DNA of 48,457 nucleotides from Gracilibacillus halotolerans (GCF_014206945.1 NZ_JACHON010000020.1:1-48457); one strand, 5' to 3'. Shown: positions 1 to 9,454, counted from the stretch's first letter. A program made the numbers and translations. The notes: a model not told the origin generated them from the sequence alone.

Positions 1-725
1 CGTGTTTGTCAAGGGCGATGGCGGTTATTTTTCTCCTTCAAAATAGATGAGAGTTTTTATTATGGGGTAGTTTTCATAGAACTTTTTACACTACCCTTTT
101 AAAAATCCACTAAACGTAATTATATATTACAATTAGTGGTTTAAATGGAATATCATGGATGTCTTAAGTTTATTATAATCCATATTGTAAATATTGCAAT
201 AGATTACATAATTAATATTTTTCACAAAGATTTTTTACTAAATTAACTATATTAAATAAACACTCTTTAATAATGAGAAAGATTTATTCTATAAATCGAT
301 AAATATGAATCAGCTTTAATTCACTCATATTAATCATCGATAAATCTACTTTTGAAGTTGTTTGTAACTCTTATATTGCCTAATAATTTGGAATCTATTT
401 GTTTTCTATTCATTTTTTATAGTCATAACAAACTCCTAAAAATCACCTAGTTCTATTATTATAATTCTTTATTAATTTACAATATCCTTCTTTAATTTCT
501 AAAATTTCCCTTGTAAGTATAAATATTTAATCTAGCGCTCATTCCATTGAATACATTCAAGTAGTCAGGAATTAATCTATCTATATAAAGCAAATCATAG
601 TAATATAGTTATACATAAAGGGTTTAACAAGGTAATATCAGTGTTTTGAAGCTTATAATAGGATTTTTTTTGACTTATGTAGAGTGTAATATTATTAGAT
701 TATATTTTATTTGGAGGTTATTTGG
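1..725. other. AT-rich gene-poor left edge
   Basis: I see no convincing gene here. The first 50 bases are less AT-rich than what follows and hold a short plus-strand open frame that enters from the left edge and stops near 45; it could be the tail of a gene outside the window. A terminator-like hairpin follows at 65-100. The remainder up to the small membrane protein is very AT-rich, with stops in all frames. Confidence 0.6.
65..100 (+). terminator. possible rho-independent terminator
   Basis: A 7-bp perfect inverted repeat (GGGTAGT at 65-71, ACTACCC at 90-96) with an 18-base loop is followed directly by TTTT. It would end a rightward transcript coming from outside the window. The long loop and short U-tract keep this tentative. 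Confidence 0.35.
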
Positions 726-968
726 TTGAGGAATTACAATTACATCTCACTAGCAATGGTCTTCTTAAGTTTTATAGTCTACGGGTTTACTAGCCTAATG
801 GAAACTAATCTCTTCTTTTCATTCGGAATAATAGTCATTTTATCTATTATTGGATTGGTTTTTGGCATACGATCTAAAGGCGGTCTAGCAATCCTATTAA
901 ATTCTTTAATTTTAATCTACTCTCTCTTCATGATGTTTATATTTCTAGTTGCATTCTCTAGGGTATAG
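726..968 (+). CDS. small hypothetical membrane protein (80 aa)
   Basis: The frame is open from 711, but GGAGG at 713-717 lies inside that part. A TTG at 726, eight bases after it, is therefore the better start (MRNYNYISL...). The 80 residues form three hydrophobic stretches (about 5-26, 30-48 and 52-76) joined by short polar turns, so this is a small integral membrane protein. I recognise no family. It stands alone, with AT-rich non-coding DNA upstream and a broken gene downstream. The good ribosome binding site and clean hydrophobic pattern argue that it is real; its function is unknown. Confidence 0.55.
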   Translation: MRNYNYISLAMVFLSFIVYGFTSLMETNLFFSFGIIVILSIIGLVFGIRSKGGLAILLNSLILIYSLFMMFIFLVAFSRV

Positions 969-1103
969 TATGTATAGCAGAAAAACATCAACACCTATAG
1001 CCTTACTTAAAGATATGCTTCTAATGTAATTTCTCTATTATACTAATTGAGATTCGCTGAACAGGATTTACTAAACGATAGATAATTAATGAAGGAGCCA
1101 AAA

Positions 1104-1955
1104 ATGCAAACTTTACAACAGCTTTCCGAACGATTCTTCTACCTTCCTCCCTACCAACCAACAGATCGTCCAATATTAGGTGCAGTGGTTGGCGACAAGC
1201 ACACACTTCTCATAGATGCTGGAAATTCTTCTAATCATGATCATGCAAGACTTTTTAAAGAGCAATTAGCTGCTAATTCAATCAAGGGAGATTTGTTGTA
1301 CTTACTCATTGGCATTGGGATCATGTTCTAGGCTTATCTGAGATGAACATCCCCTCATTTGCTAATTCGAGGACGGAAGCTAAAATAAAGCAACTTCAAA
1401 AATATTCATGGGAGGATAAAGCATTAGATGAGCGTGTTAAAGCGGGGATTGAGATTCCATTTTGTGCGGATGCGATAAAGCTAGAACTTGGAATCGAGCG
1501 AAGAGTTACTATACCAGATCCTACTATTTTGTTCGATAAGAGATTACATCTAAACCTTGAAGGGGTTACTTGTATCATTGAGCAGGTAGATAGTAATCAT
1601 TCTATTGACTCCAATATTATCTATATACCTGAGGAAAAAGCACTTTTTCTAGGAGACTGTCTCAATGCAAATATGTACGCGAAAAAATGGCATTATACGA
1701 ATGAAAAGATGAGCAACTTGTTAGAAAAATTGAAGGTTATAATGTTGAACATTATTTTTTATCCCATCATCCTGCTCCTTAGAGAAAGAAGAGTTCAGCG
1801 AATTTTCATCCATACTAAAGAGAAGTGCTAGATTAACGAAGATACAAAATGGAGATAGAAAAGCAATATGTACAGACATGGCAATAAATCTCCAACGTCA
1901 GTTAACTGAAGACGATTTGGAAATCATCGAATATTTTGTGAATGGGTATGTGTAA
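1104..1955 (+). pseudogene. MBL-fold metallo-hydrolase, frameshifted
   Basis: The start is ATG at 1104 behind AAGGAG (1092-1097). The first frame reads LGAVVGDKHTLLIDAGNSS, the usual N-terminal strand pair of metallo-beta-lactamase-fold hydrolases, but stops at 1331. Moving one frame at about 1300 recovers THWHWDHV (codons 1304-1327), the HxHxDH zinc motif, and the frame then runs to about 1730. A second shift there gives EGYNVEHYFLSHHPAP, a later metal-binding histidine region. A third shift near 1780 gives EKEEFSEFSSILKRSARL and continues to TAA at 1953-1955. Joined, the pieces make one protein of about 283 residues, normal for a small MBL hydrolase. Three separate frameshifts make true decay more likely than a single sequencing error. 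The substrate cannot be told. Confidence 0.82.
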
Positions 1956-2117
1956 TGAGAGTAGGACAGGTTTATCCATCAGCTTAAGAAATATATACCA
2001 ATTTTTAATAATTCAGCATATGACCTATAATTATTGCGAATTTTAGGCGATTACCCAAGAACATTCACCCAAAATGCATATGCTTTATTAAATTGGGAAT
2101 TGGAGGATGATTGTTTA

Positions 2118-2351
2118 ATGTTTAATAACAGAAATTATTCAGATTTTGAGTTAAACGCTACTGAAAATGGATTTGCAAGACAACCGTGGTTTGGAGGTCC
2201 TGGCTTTGGTGGGCCTTGGTTCGGATTCGGCTACCCACATCACCATTATCACCATCCACACCACCATCATCACCCGCATCACCATCACCACCCGCATCAC
2301 CATCCTTTCCACCATCATCATCACAATCCATACCACCATCACCATTATTAA
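2118..2351 (+). CDS. histidine-rich small protein (77 aa)
   Basis: I chose ATG at 2118 because GGAGG lies at 2102-2106; the frame is open upstream to 2034 but has only a TTG there. The protein has about 25 polar residues, then a Gly/Trp/Phe-rich linker (PWFGGPGFGGPWFGFG), then a C-terminal tail with 27 histidines in blocks of two to five separated by Pro, Tyr or Phe. There is no signal peptide or membrane segment. Such tails bind Ni, Zn, Co or Cu in known His-rich proteins, so metal storage or buffering is a reasonable inference, but no specific family is recognised. Alternating CAC and CAT codons suggest that selection keeps the histidines. Its 3' end faces the terminator of the lspA-side operon. 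Confidence 0.6.
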   Translation: MFNNRNYSDFELNATENGFARQPWFGGPGFGGPWFGFGYPHHHYHHPHHHHHPHHHHHPHHHPFHHHHHNPYHHHHY

Positions 2352-2413
2352 GATTGGTATGAGTATAAATAAAGGTATAGGTAGGTTGGTATCCTAAATA
2401 GATGAGTATGTAA

Positions 2414-2441
2414 AAGGCTGATTACTAGTGTAGTCAGCCTT
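2414..2441 (-). terminator. rho-independent terminator of the GH10-lspA end
   Basis: AAGGCTGA (2414-2421) pairs with TCAGCCTT (2434-2441), and an inner TAC/GTA pairing extends the stem. On the minus strand it is followed by TTTTAC. It lies 28 bp beyond the lspA stop and ends the long minus-strand cluster; it may also stop the convergent His-rich gene. Confidence 0.75.
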
Positions 2442-2469
2442 AAATAAAATTATCACGATCCTATTAGAT

Positions 2470-2925
2470 TTAAAATCCGATAATAATGGAATCAAGCAAA
2501 ATAAGAAGCATTCCAAAAATAATCGCATAATCTGCAATATTAAAGATTCCTTTAATGAAGTGAAATTGAATAAAATCTGTCACTTGATTGAATAATGTAC
2601 GATCAATCGCGTTACCTATTGCACCACCTACAAATAACCCCATCCCTATTTCTATTAATCTACCACTCACTTCTCCAGTCTCAAGTATATAAATGCATAC
2701 AAACAAAATGAGAATAGCTAATGGCACAAATAAACGACCGTATCCTTTAAATATCCCAAAGGCTGCACCACTATTTTGATAATGATTTAATTTCAATACC
2801 CCTGGCCATATTACTTTCTTCCCGCGAACCTTCAAAGTGGCACGTATCCAATATTTCGATATTTGATCCACTATAATGATGATAACTGTAATAAGATAGA
2901 ATAATATAAAAATCACACTTTCCAT
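2470..2925 (-). CDS. lspA: signal peptidase II (lipoprotein signal peptidase)
   Basis: This 151-aa protein has four hydrophobic segments (about 5-20, 66-83, 95-108 and 130-150) and the LspA signature. VDQISKYW lies near residue 19, NSGAAFGIF near 51, and the catalytic aspartates sit in GNAIDR (Asp108) and FNIADYA (Asp132). The enzyme removes signal peptides from prolipoproteins at the membrane. Several cluster proteins carry lipoboxes (three of them importer- or DUF5696-related, one a GH43), which may explain an lspA copy here; whether it is the only one in the genome cannot be seen. The gene starts 15 bp after the GH10 stop. Its ribosome binding site lies inside the last GH10 codons, and a hairpin sits between that site and the ATG, which suggests translational coupling. 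Confidence 0.88.
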   Translation of the reverse strand: MESVIFILFYLITVIIIIVDQISKYWIRATLKVRGKKVIWPGVLKLNHYQNSGAAFGIFKGYGRLFVPLAILILFVCIYILETGEVSGRLIEIGMGLFVGGAIGNAIDRTLFNQVTDFIQFHFIKGIFNIADYAIIFGMLLILLDSIIIGF

Positions 2926-2929
2926 TAGA

Positions 2930-2949
2930 AGCTACTAGTCTTAGTAGCT
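2930..2949 (-). promoter_or_regulatory. hairpin between lspA ribosome binding site and start
   Basis: AGCTACTA and TAGTAGCT form an 8-bp perfect stem with a 4-base loop. On the mRNA the order is AAAGGAGG (in the last codons of the GH10 gene), this hairpin (which includes the GH10 stop), four bases, then the lspA ATG. Without folding, the spacing of 24 bases would be too long. Folding brings the ribosome binding site close to the start. Confidence 0.6.
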
Positions 2950-4209
2950 CCTCCTTTGTCGTTTCCATAGATAAAATAGATAAACAGTTCCCGCTATCAA
3001 CAAAGCACTTCCTAACAAAATATAATAATATTGATTTGTTGCTGTAGCAGGTAACATTTTCTCCTCGTAATGTTCTGTAATGGCATAATATCCGCTTTTT
3101 GCTTGAAATTCATGATCAAAAACAAATGGTGCATTGACCCTTCCTTGTGTAGGAAAATCATGAAGCCACGTATGATCATCCGCAATTCCCCAGAATACCA
3201 CACTACTTACCGAATCCGATATTTCTCTTAGTGCTTTAAACAAATCTTGATAACGTTTCGCTTGTGTCTCTAATATACCATCAGGAATATTATCGTAGCT
3301 TCCATAGCTTGCTTGTGTATCAGATATATAAATACTCATATCGAGTTCTGTAATTTGATTATCCAATCCTAAACTTGCCATTTTCTCAATGGAGTCTACC
3401 AATAAAGGTACAGGAGGATGAGTAATAGACATATGTCCTTGATGTCCAATACCATCAATAGGTATACCAGCATCGATCATCTCTTTAGCCATTTCATAAA
3501 TTAAATCTCGTTTTTGAATGTTCTGAGTCTCATAGTCATTATAGTAAAGTTTACCTGTTGCACCTTGTTTCTCAAGCTCATCTGCCGTAATTCGAAAGGC
3601 TTCATGAATATAATCCGTATCTGTCATAATGTAATAATCACTCTGACGATAGCCATAACCTTCAATCGCTTCATTCACAACATCCCACGAGTCAATATCA
3701 TGCGCATAACGACTAACTACTTCACGGATATGTGTTTCCATTCGATCTAATAATAGTTGTCGATTTGTTTCATAATTATCTGGATCTGCTACTTCTCCGT
3801 CGACTACCATTGGTTTACCTTCCGCATCTTGAAAGAACCAGTCCGGTGTCTGACTATGCCAAACAAGCGTGTGAAAGCGTACATCCATATCATGCTCTTT
3901 TGCAAATTCTATCATTGCATCCGCTTGATCAAATTTAAATTCACCTTCAACTGGTTGAATACCTTCTGGCTTCATAATATTCTCAGCAACGATCATATTA
4001 TAATGCTTCTTAAGTAAATCAGAATGTGGGCCCATTAGCTGATATGGAGCGATAGATGCACCGATATGAAAATGATCAGCATATGCATCTTTAAGTGCTG
4101 GCAAGTCTTCTACAACTTTCGAATCTTTTGCTGTGAGTACGGTGAACCCGAAACAAGTTAAAAAAACAAAACAAACAACAACCATACGGATTAACTTTTT
4201 CTTCGTCAT
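2941..4209 (-). CDS. GH10 endo-1,4-beta-xylanase, LPXTA wall-anchored
   Basis: This 422-aa enzyme cleaves internal beta-1,4 bonds of xylan with retention. An N-terminal signal segment (about 6-26) is followed by the GH10 barrel (about 35-380). The acid/base Glu180 is in WDVVNEA and the nucleophile Glu288 is in ITELDMS; NHTLVWH-like FHTLVWHSQ is also present. The C-terminus carries LPATA (386-390), a hydrophobic segment (about 395-414) and a KRQRR tail. That is a sortase signal of the LPXTA type rather than a plain membrane anchor. The start ATG has GGAGG six bases upstream. The gene follows the YesN regulator by 48 bp and is probably co-transcribed with the kinase/regulator pair. The enzyme would act on the outer surface and feed the neighbouring importers. 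Confidence 0.95.
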   Translation of the reverse strand: MTKKKLIRMVVVCFVFLTCFGFTVLTAKDSKVVEDLPALKDAYADHFHIGASIAPYQLMGPHSDLLKKHYNMIVAENIMKPEGIQPVEGEFKFDQADAMIEFAKEHDMDVRFHTLVWHSQTPDWFFQDAEGKPMVVDGEVADPDNYETNRQLLLDRMETHIREVVSRYAHDIDSWDVVNEAIEGYGYRQSDYYIMTDTDYIHEAFRITADELEKQGATGKLYYNDYETQNIQKRDLIYEMAKEMIDAGIPIDGIGHQGHMSITHPPVPLLVDSIEKMASLGLDNQITELDMSIYISDTQASYGSYDNIPDGILETQAKRYQDLFKALREISDSVSSVVFWGIADDHTWLHDFPTQGRVNAPFVFDHEFQAKSGYYAITEHYEEKMLPATATNQYYYILLGSALLIAGTVYLFYLWKRQRRSY

Positions 4210-4257
4210 AAACAGCCTCCAAGATTAAGATATGAAACTTTGCATTTCACAGACGAA

Positions 4258-5874
4258 CTAAACTAATTTACTCAGACTATCTCGATATTCTTTCGGTGTC
4301 ATACCAGTCATCTTTTTAAAAAATCGGGTGAAGGAATGTGCGGTGTGATAGCCTACCTTTTCACTAACTTCACGTACCTTTAAATCACTTTTACTTAAGA
4401 GTTCACGTGCCATTCTAATTCTACATCGATCTATATACTCCGATACATTAACCCCTTGCTCTTGTTTAAAAAAATGAGAGAGATACGAAGGATTAAAATA
4501 ATGAATCTCTGCTAAGCGCACTAAGGACAAATCTTCATCTAAATGATTTTCAATATAGTGACAAATTCGCTCAATGACTTTTGAGGCTCTATCTTGACCA
4601 TCTGCCTTTTTTAAAGAAAATAATTGATGAGCAACTCTTTCTAAATAGTTAAAACTACTTTTTAGAGAAGCATGTTCGTCGATTTTTAGTATTTTCTCCA
4701 TCTCTTCTATCCGAGTTTGTAATTGATTTTGGCTTATATCAATATAAAGAACAAGTGCGACAGAATAATAGGTTTTTGTCATTTGCTGATAGCTTTCTTT
4801 TTTGACAGATTGAACGAGTTCATAAAACTCTTCAAAAAATTCCTCTTTTCGATTCGCTGATAAATGTGCCGTCAATAAATCCATCTTTGGTATTGGATTA
4901 ATACTTTCTAATGTTTCTGCTTGATGGGGTTGTTCTTTTATAATACTAGGATATTGAGTATCCAACTTGAGCTGTTGTAATTGGCGTAAATATTCATATT
5001 TTCTTGCCACAGATTCCCAGTCAACAGGTCCATGACTGATCGTAAATTGAATCGTTAAATCTAATAACTGCAAACAATCATCCTGTATCATTTCTAAATT
5101 TCCCTCTAAAAAGTCCAACAGATGTTGAGGTGTGAATGGCTTATCTTCAATCGTTTGTATAAACCAAACGAGATCTCCAAAACGATCCACAATACAGACA
5201 GATTTTACTTGTCCGAAAAATTGCTGGTCCCAGTATGTACGGACATAATTCGATATATCTGTTCGCTCTGTATAGGTTTTATTCTTTGGGTACGTTAAAT
5301 TTCCAATAACTAAATAAACATGCTCCGTAGTTTTTAAAGGTATATTTAAATTCCGAAATTCATTTGTAAGGTTTTCAAGGTCGTTCTCATTCACACTGCT
5401 TTTTTGGATAACATGTCTCATAAAATCACTCTGAGCCATGAGTTGATACGCGTGTTTTTCTTGATCTGTTAATTCAGGTAATTGATTCTTCAAGGATGAT
5501 TCCTTCAACTCTATAATAATCTCTTTTACTGTTTCTACAACCTTGTCATACCCTTCCGTCTTTAATAAATATTTAACATCGTTCATTTGAATCGCTTGAT
5601 AAACATAATCAAAGTAGTCATAACCGGTCAAAAAAATTACTCGACAATGTGGCCACAGCGCTTGCACGCGTTCAATTAATTCTAAACCTGACAAACCAGG
5701 CATAGAAATATCGGTGAGAATAATATCAATCCTCGTTCGTGCCATCCAATCAAGTGCTTCTTTACCAGAGTATGCTTTGTAAACATCTAACTGTTCCGGC
5801 ATCAAGCGACTGAAAACGTCATAAAGTCCATCTGTAATAAGCTCCTCATCATCCACAATAAGTAAACGATACAT
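4258..5874 (-). CDS. YesN-type response regulator, AraC HTH
   Basis: This 538-aa regulator has a receiver domain at 1-120 with the acidic pair Asp8-Asp9, phospho-acceptor Asp55 in ILTDISMPG, and the conserved lysine in YLLK near 107. A long middle region follows, then a C-terminal AraC-type double helix-turn-helix (about 435-535: LVRLAEIHYFNPSYLSHFF, then VREVSEKVGY). It is the partner of the kinase encoded directly upstream, three bases away, and AAAGGAGG precedes the ATG. YesN-type regulators usually respond to extracellular oligosaccharides through their kinase and activate nearby transport and hydrolase genes. Likely targets here are the GH10 and the importers. Confidence 0.93.
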   Translation of the reverse strand: MYRLLIVDDEELITDGLYDVFSRLMPEQLDVYKAYSGKEALDWMARTRIDIILTDISMPGLSGLELIERVQALWPHCRVIFLTGYDYFDYVYQAIQMNDVKYLLKTEGYDKVVETVKEIIIELKESSLKNQLPELTDQEKHAYQLMAQSDFMRHVIQKSSVNENDLENLTNEFRNLNIPLKTTEHVYLVIGNLTYPKNKTYTERTDISNYVRTYWDQQFFGQVKSVCIVDRFGDLVWFIQTIEDKPFTPQHLLDFLEGNLEMIQDDCLQLLDLTIQFTISHGPVDWESVARKYEYLRQLQQLKLDTQYPSIIKEQPHQAETLESINPIPKMDLLTAHLSANRKEEFFEEFYELVQSVKKESYQQMTKTYYSVALVLYIDISQNQLQTRIEEMEKILKIDEHASLKSSFNYLERVAHQLFSLKKADGQDRASKVIERICHYIENHLDEDLSLVRLAEIHYFNPSYLSHFFKQEQGVNVSEYIDRCRIRMARELLSKSDLKVREVSEKVGYHTAHSFTRFFKKMTGMTPKEYRDSLSKLV

Positions 5875-5877
5875 GTT

Positions 5878-7620
5878 TTATAAGTCCTCCTTTAGCACAA
5901 GTCGAACGTTTACTTTCAATCCTCCGAGTTCACTTTTAGCTAAATAGATGCCGCTGCCTTCAGCAAAGGTGAGGACAATACGGCGATGTATATTAATTAA
6001 TCCCGTTATTTCTTGTGATTTTGTAGGATTTTTAACTCGATCTTCTAGCTTTCTTATTTCTACATCTGTAAGTTTTTCACCATTATCCTCGACTATAATT
6101 TCTGCTTCATTTTTTTTGCTCACAAATGACACTCTTAATAGGCCTGCTTCTGTCTTATCTTCCAAACTATACTTGTAAGCATTTTCAATGATTGGTTGCA
6201 CAAATAATTTCGGCACTTTAATTGGTGTTAATTCTTCTGGCAATTCCTCAAATTCAATTTTGATCCGGCGGGAAAACCTCATGTTTTGGATATCTGTATA
6301 CATACGTGCATGCCTAATTTCATTTTTTAAGTCGATGACATTGTCTCCATTGCGAGTAATAAATTTATAGTATTCCCCTAGCATTTGGGTAAAACGTTCA
6401 AGCCGTGGGATATCCTCTGTTTGCGCTAATGAGTTTAAAATAAAAAAACTGTTGTATAAAAAGTGAGGATTAATCTGTGACTGTAATTGTTTTAGTTCTG
6501 CTTTCTGTACCATTAACGTTTGTTTATAATTTCGATCAATTAATGCTCTTAGCCTTCTAATCATCTTATTAAATCGATTATATAGATAACCAAATTCACC
6601 TTTATTGTTATGTTCAATCGGTTGATCTAAGTCTCCTTTTTCAACTCGTCTAAATGCATCCACTAAAACCAATAAAGGTCGATGAACAAGTCGATATGTG
6701 CTATACGCATAGACAATAATCGCAAAAATGACGAATACACCAAATAACCAGACCCAATTCTTAAAAAAACCTAATGGACGTTCGACCTCTTCTTCAGGTA
6801 GATAACTAATAACCGTTAAGTTACGCTCTTCATCGTTTGCTTGACTAAATTGGTATTCTTCATCACCAATCGTTAGCATTCGTTTGTTACTATCGCCTTC
6901 ATTATCCAATGTATCTAAATATGGTAACAATATTTCTTCAGAAGCGTCTGTCGATTGCCATAATAAGTCCTGTTCTTCTGACATTAGAAAAAAACCATTA
7001 TTTTCGTATAAATTAATCGAATCTAGTGAGCTTTCTAACTTCGCTTTATCTAGTACTATTTCGACATAAAAGTAAGGTTGCCCATCCAAGTCTCTGCTCA
7101 TACTTTCAACGATTAACATTAAGGAATCGTCTACCACATTAATAAAATAGTAATCTTCTTTCGTTTTTGGATAAATCGATTGATAATATTCAGAATCATA
7201 ACTCTGTACATCGCCTATAGCTGAAACAGATAAATCTATCGTTTGAATATGAATAGAAATATCATCAATGTAGGCACTTGTACTTTTAATTGCCATTAAA
7301 CGATCGATAAGATATTGCATACTCTCTTTTTTCTCCACGTTATTCATAATCTGCCAAGTTAAAGCTACTGTCTGTAATTCATTATCTTGTAATAAATTAT
7401 ACTGTTGCGTTTCCATCCATATAAATTCCCGGTTTAAATTCTCTAAATAGACCTTTAGTTGATTTTCCGTATGTCGGGAAATTTCTTCACTTGCGTAATT
7501 ATAACTCCATATATAAAGATATATTCCCAAGATAATAATAGGAAGAATAACGATATGATACATCGTTAGCAAGCGAGTAAACAAATGTTTTCTAAATGAT
7601 CGATACGTTCCTCCTACCAT
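5878..7620 (-). CDS. YesM-type sensor histidine kinase
   Basis: The 580 residues start with a membrane segment (about 17-37), followed by an extracellular sensor region (about 40-285), a second membrane segment (about 287-307) and a HAMP-like linker. The phospho-acceptor His386 is in QINPHFLYN, the signature of the His_kinase family PF06580, and the ATP-binding domain follows (FVQPIIENA, then IIVEDNG). The kinase would sense xylan-derived sugars or a loaded binding protein outside the cell and phosphorylate the regulator encoded next. It lies 32 bp after the binding-protein gene, so sensor, regulator and binding protein look co-transcribed, as in known aldouronate or xylo-oligosaccharide clusters of Bacillales. 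Confidence 0.93.
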   Translation of the reverse strand: MVGGTYRSFRKHLFTRLLTMYHIVILPIIILGIYLYIWSYNYASEEISRHTENQLKVYLENLNREFIWMETQQYNLLQDNELQTVALTWQIMNNVEKKESMQYLIDRLMAIKSTSAYIDDISIHIQTIDLSVSAIGDVQSYDSEYYQSIYPKTKEDYYFINVVDDSLMLIVESMSRDLDGQPYFYVEIVLDKAKLESSLDSINLYENNGFFLMSEEQDLLWQSTDASEEILLPYLDTLDNEGDSNKRMLTIGDEEYQFSQANDEERNLTVISYLPEEEVERPLGFFKNWVWLFGVFVIFAIIVYAYSTYRLVHRPLLVLVDAFRRVEKGDLDQPIEHNNKGEFGYLYNRFNKMIRRLRALIDRNYKQTLMVQKAELKQLQSQINPHFLYNSFFILNSLAQTEDIPRLERFTQMLGEYYKFITRNGDNVIDLKNEIRHARMYTDIQNMRFSRRIKIEFEELPEELTPIKVPKLFVQPIIENAYKYSLEDKTEAGLLRVSFVSKKNEAEIIVEDNGEKLTDVEIRKLEDRVKNPTKSQEITGLINIHRRIVLTFAEGSGIYLAKSELGGLKVNVRLVLKEDL

Positions 7621-7652
7621 CGTGTCTGCACCTCAATTTTGCCAAATATATT

Positions 7653-9314
7653 CTATCTTTCTTGATGTTCACGGTAAATATTGTTGATTTCTTCCGTCAT
7701 CTGATTACCGCCAATCTCTTGCCAGTCTTGAACATAACTATCAAAATCATTAATTGGATTTCCTAGTATGATGTTCTGGTAATAATCCAGCTGGCGATTC
7801 ATCAAGATATTATCCAATTCCATCATCGTTTCCGTTGGTGGTGATATAAATTTATCAAATAGGATCTGATCATTTTTTAAGAATTGGTCTAGAATAGAAT
7901 AGGCCCCATCTGAATCGTATGTTTTCAACCAACCCCAACCAATACGTTCTCCTTCTTGAAGATACGCGGTAATTCTTTCATGAATTGCTTTTGCTTCTCC
8001 ATGTAGCGTACTATCGTCGCCTCTTTGCCTCGCATATTCTAAATCTCGGTACGCTTCTAGATTTTTTAGCACTGGGTAGGGTGTCACAGGTGAAAACTGC
8101 CAAGCCGGAAATGGTGTACTATAATACTGCTCGTAATCAGCAGTCTCTCCCCAATTCTTTTCTAAATGTAAATTATTTAACTTTACAAGAGCTTCAGGAT
8201 ATTCGTAATCGGCACGAACTACCCAAAAGTGATCCACTTGGTGACTGATTGGCATCTGAGGTGGTTGATCTGTTGCCGAAACAATGGGGTAAGCCTGCCA
8301 ATCTGCATTTGAAGCTGAATTTAAACTATCTTCCACCCAGAAGGAAGCCCATTGCTCTCCGAATACCAAGCCGATTTCACCATTCTTCACTTGCTCTTTA
8401 ATTTTATTACCATCTTTAAACATGAATTCACTATCAATTTGTCCATCCTTATACATTTCTTGCAACACACTTAGTGCTTCTTTCACTTCCGGTTGTATAC
8501 CACCATACACTAATTGACCGTCATCCCTTTCTAACCAGATGGTGGGATAAGCTTCAAAACCAGCCATAAACCCTGTTAGTCCCCCAACGTTATTCCACAA
8601 ATAATTGGTTACAGCTAATCCATACGTATCATCCTCGCCATTTTGGTCTGGGTCATTATGTGTAAACGCTTTCGAAATTGCTAATAAATCATCCATTGTT
8701 TGAGGCGGATCTAACTGTAAGTTTTCTAACCAATCGTTACGAATCCATATGTACTGCATCGTATCTAAATCAGAGATTACCTCTGGAATACCCATTAACT
8801 GATCATCAATCATGGCAGCTTCAAATGGATCAATACTTTCTTGGCTCATCACATATTTGGTAAAAGGCGTTGCATACGATTCAAAAATTTCGGTTAAATC
8901 CTGTATTAACCCAGCCTTCGCTAATTGTCTCATTTGAACAGCGTCTACTTTTAAAACATCTGGTAATTTACCAAATGCAATTTCATTGGATAAACGTTGA
9001 TAATAGAATGGACTTTCTACAATCCAGTCATAATGAATATCAATTCCTAATACATCTTTATAAAGCTCGGTCCAGCGATTTTCTCTTAACGTCTCACCAG
9101 GAAACTGCTCTTCCAAACCTCGTAAATTGTCACTCATTTCACCAACCATTGTTAAAGTAATTGGCTCCTCATAGCGATCTAATCCTTTATGTTGATACAC
9201 TTTTTCTTGAGGAGTATCTACATCTCCTGGCTCTTTATCGTTTATTTCTTCTGCCTGACAAGCCATTAGGGAGAATCCTAAAAAACATACGAGTAGCGAT
9301 GTTTTCATCTTCAT
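7653..9314 (-). CDS. LplA/YtcQ-like sugar-binding lipoprotein
   Basis: This 553-aa extracellular solute-binding protein has a signal peptide ending in a lipobox (LMAC, Cys19), so it is tethered to the outer face of the membrane. It is of the long LplA/YtcQ type, which works with CUT1 permeases for oligosaccharides. Typical segments are KLPDVLKVDAVQMRQLAKAG (cleft), WIRNDWLENL and PVGSYP-like folds with many aromatic residues. The two permease genes just upstream in transcription are the natural partners. A TATAAT-type promoter at 9381-9407 allows separate, higher expression. The GGGAGG site is 14 bases from the first ATG, so the second ATG or another start is possible. Confidence 0.9.
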   Translation of the reverse strand: MKMKTSLLVCFLGFSLMACQAEEINDKEPGDVDTPQEKVYQHKGLDRYEEPITLTMVGEMSDNLRGLEEQFPGETLRENRWTELYKDVLGIDIHYDWIVESPFYYQRLSNEIAFGKLPDVLKVDAVQMRQLAKAGLIQDLTEIFESYATPFTKYVMSQESIDPFEAAMIDDQLMGIPEVISDLDTMQYIWIRNDWLENLQLDPPQTMDDLLAISKAFTHNDPDQNGEDDTYGLAVTNYLWNNVGGLTGFMAGFEAYPTIWLERDDGQLVYGGIQPEVKEALSVLQEMYKDGQIDSEFMFKDGNKIKEQVKNGEIGLVFGEQWASFWVEDSLNSASNADWQAYPIVSATDQPPQMPISHQVDHFWVVRADYEYPEALVKLNNLHLEKNWGETADYEQYYSTPFPAWQFSPVTPYPVLKNLEAYRDLEYARQRGDDSTLHGEAKAIHERITAYLQEGERIGWGWLKTYDSDGAYSILDQFLKNDQILFDKFISPPTETMMELDNILMNRQLDYYQNIILGNPINDFDSYVQDWQEIGGNQMTEEINNIYREHQER

Positions 9315-9380
9315 TTCTAAACCGTACGCCTCCCTTGGAAATAATCCTAACTAGAGTGTAAAAAGAATAACACTTCTATC

Positions 9381-9407
9381 ATTATAACAAATGATGAAGA
9401 AGTGCAA
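9381..9407 (-). promoter_or_regulatory. promoter for the binding protein and yesMN genes
   Basis: On the minus strand TTGCAC (9402-9407) and TATAAT (9381-9386) are 15 bp apart. The -10 is perfect, but the spacing is shorter than usual. The position, about 65 bp before the lipoprotein start and after the permease block, makes an internal promoter plausible. Confidence 0.5.
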
Positions 9408-9454
9408 TCCTTTATTTTATCTCTCGCTATTTTTCTTTATGCTATTTAGACAGA

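Noticed and set aside
2151-2345. Met/Val-rich minus-strand ORF opposite the His-rich gene
   Set aside because: It is the antisense of CAC/CAT codons (GTG/ATG), has no ribosome binding site, and overlaps a better gene.
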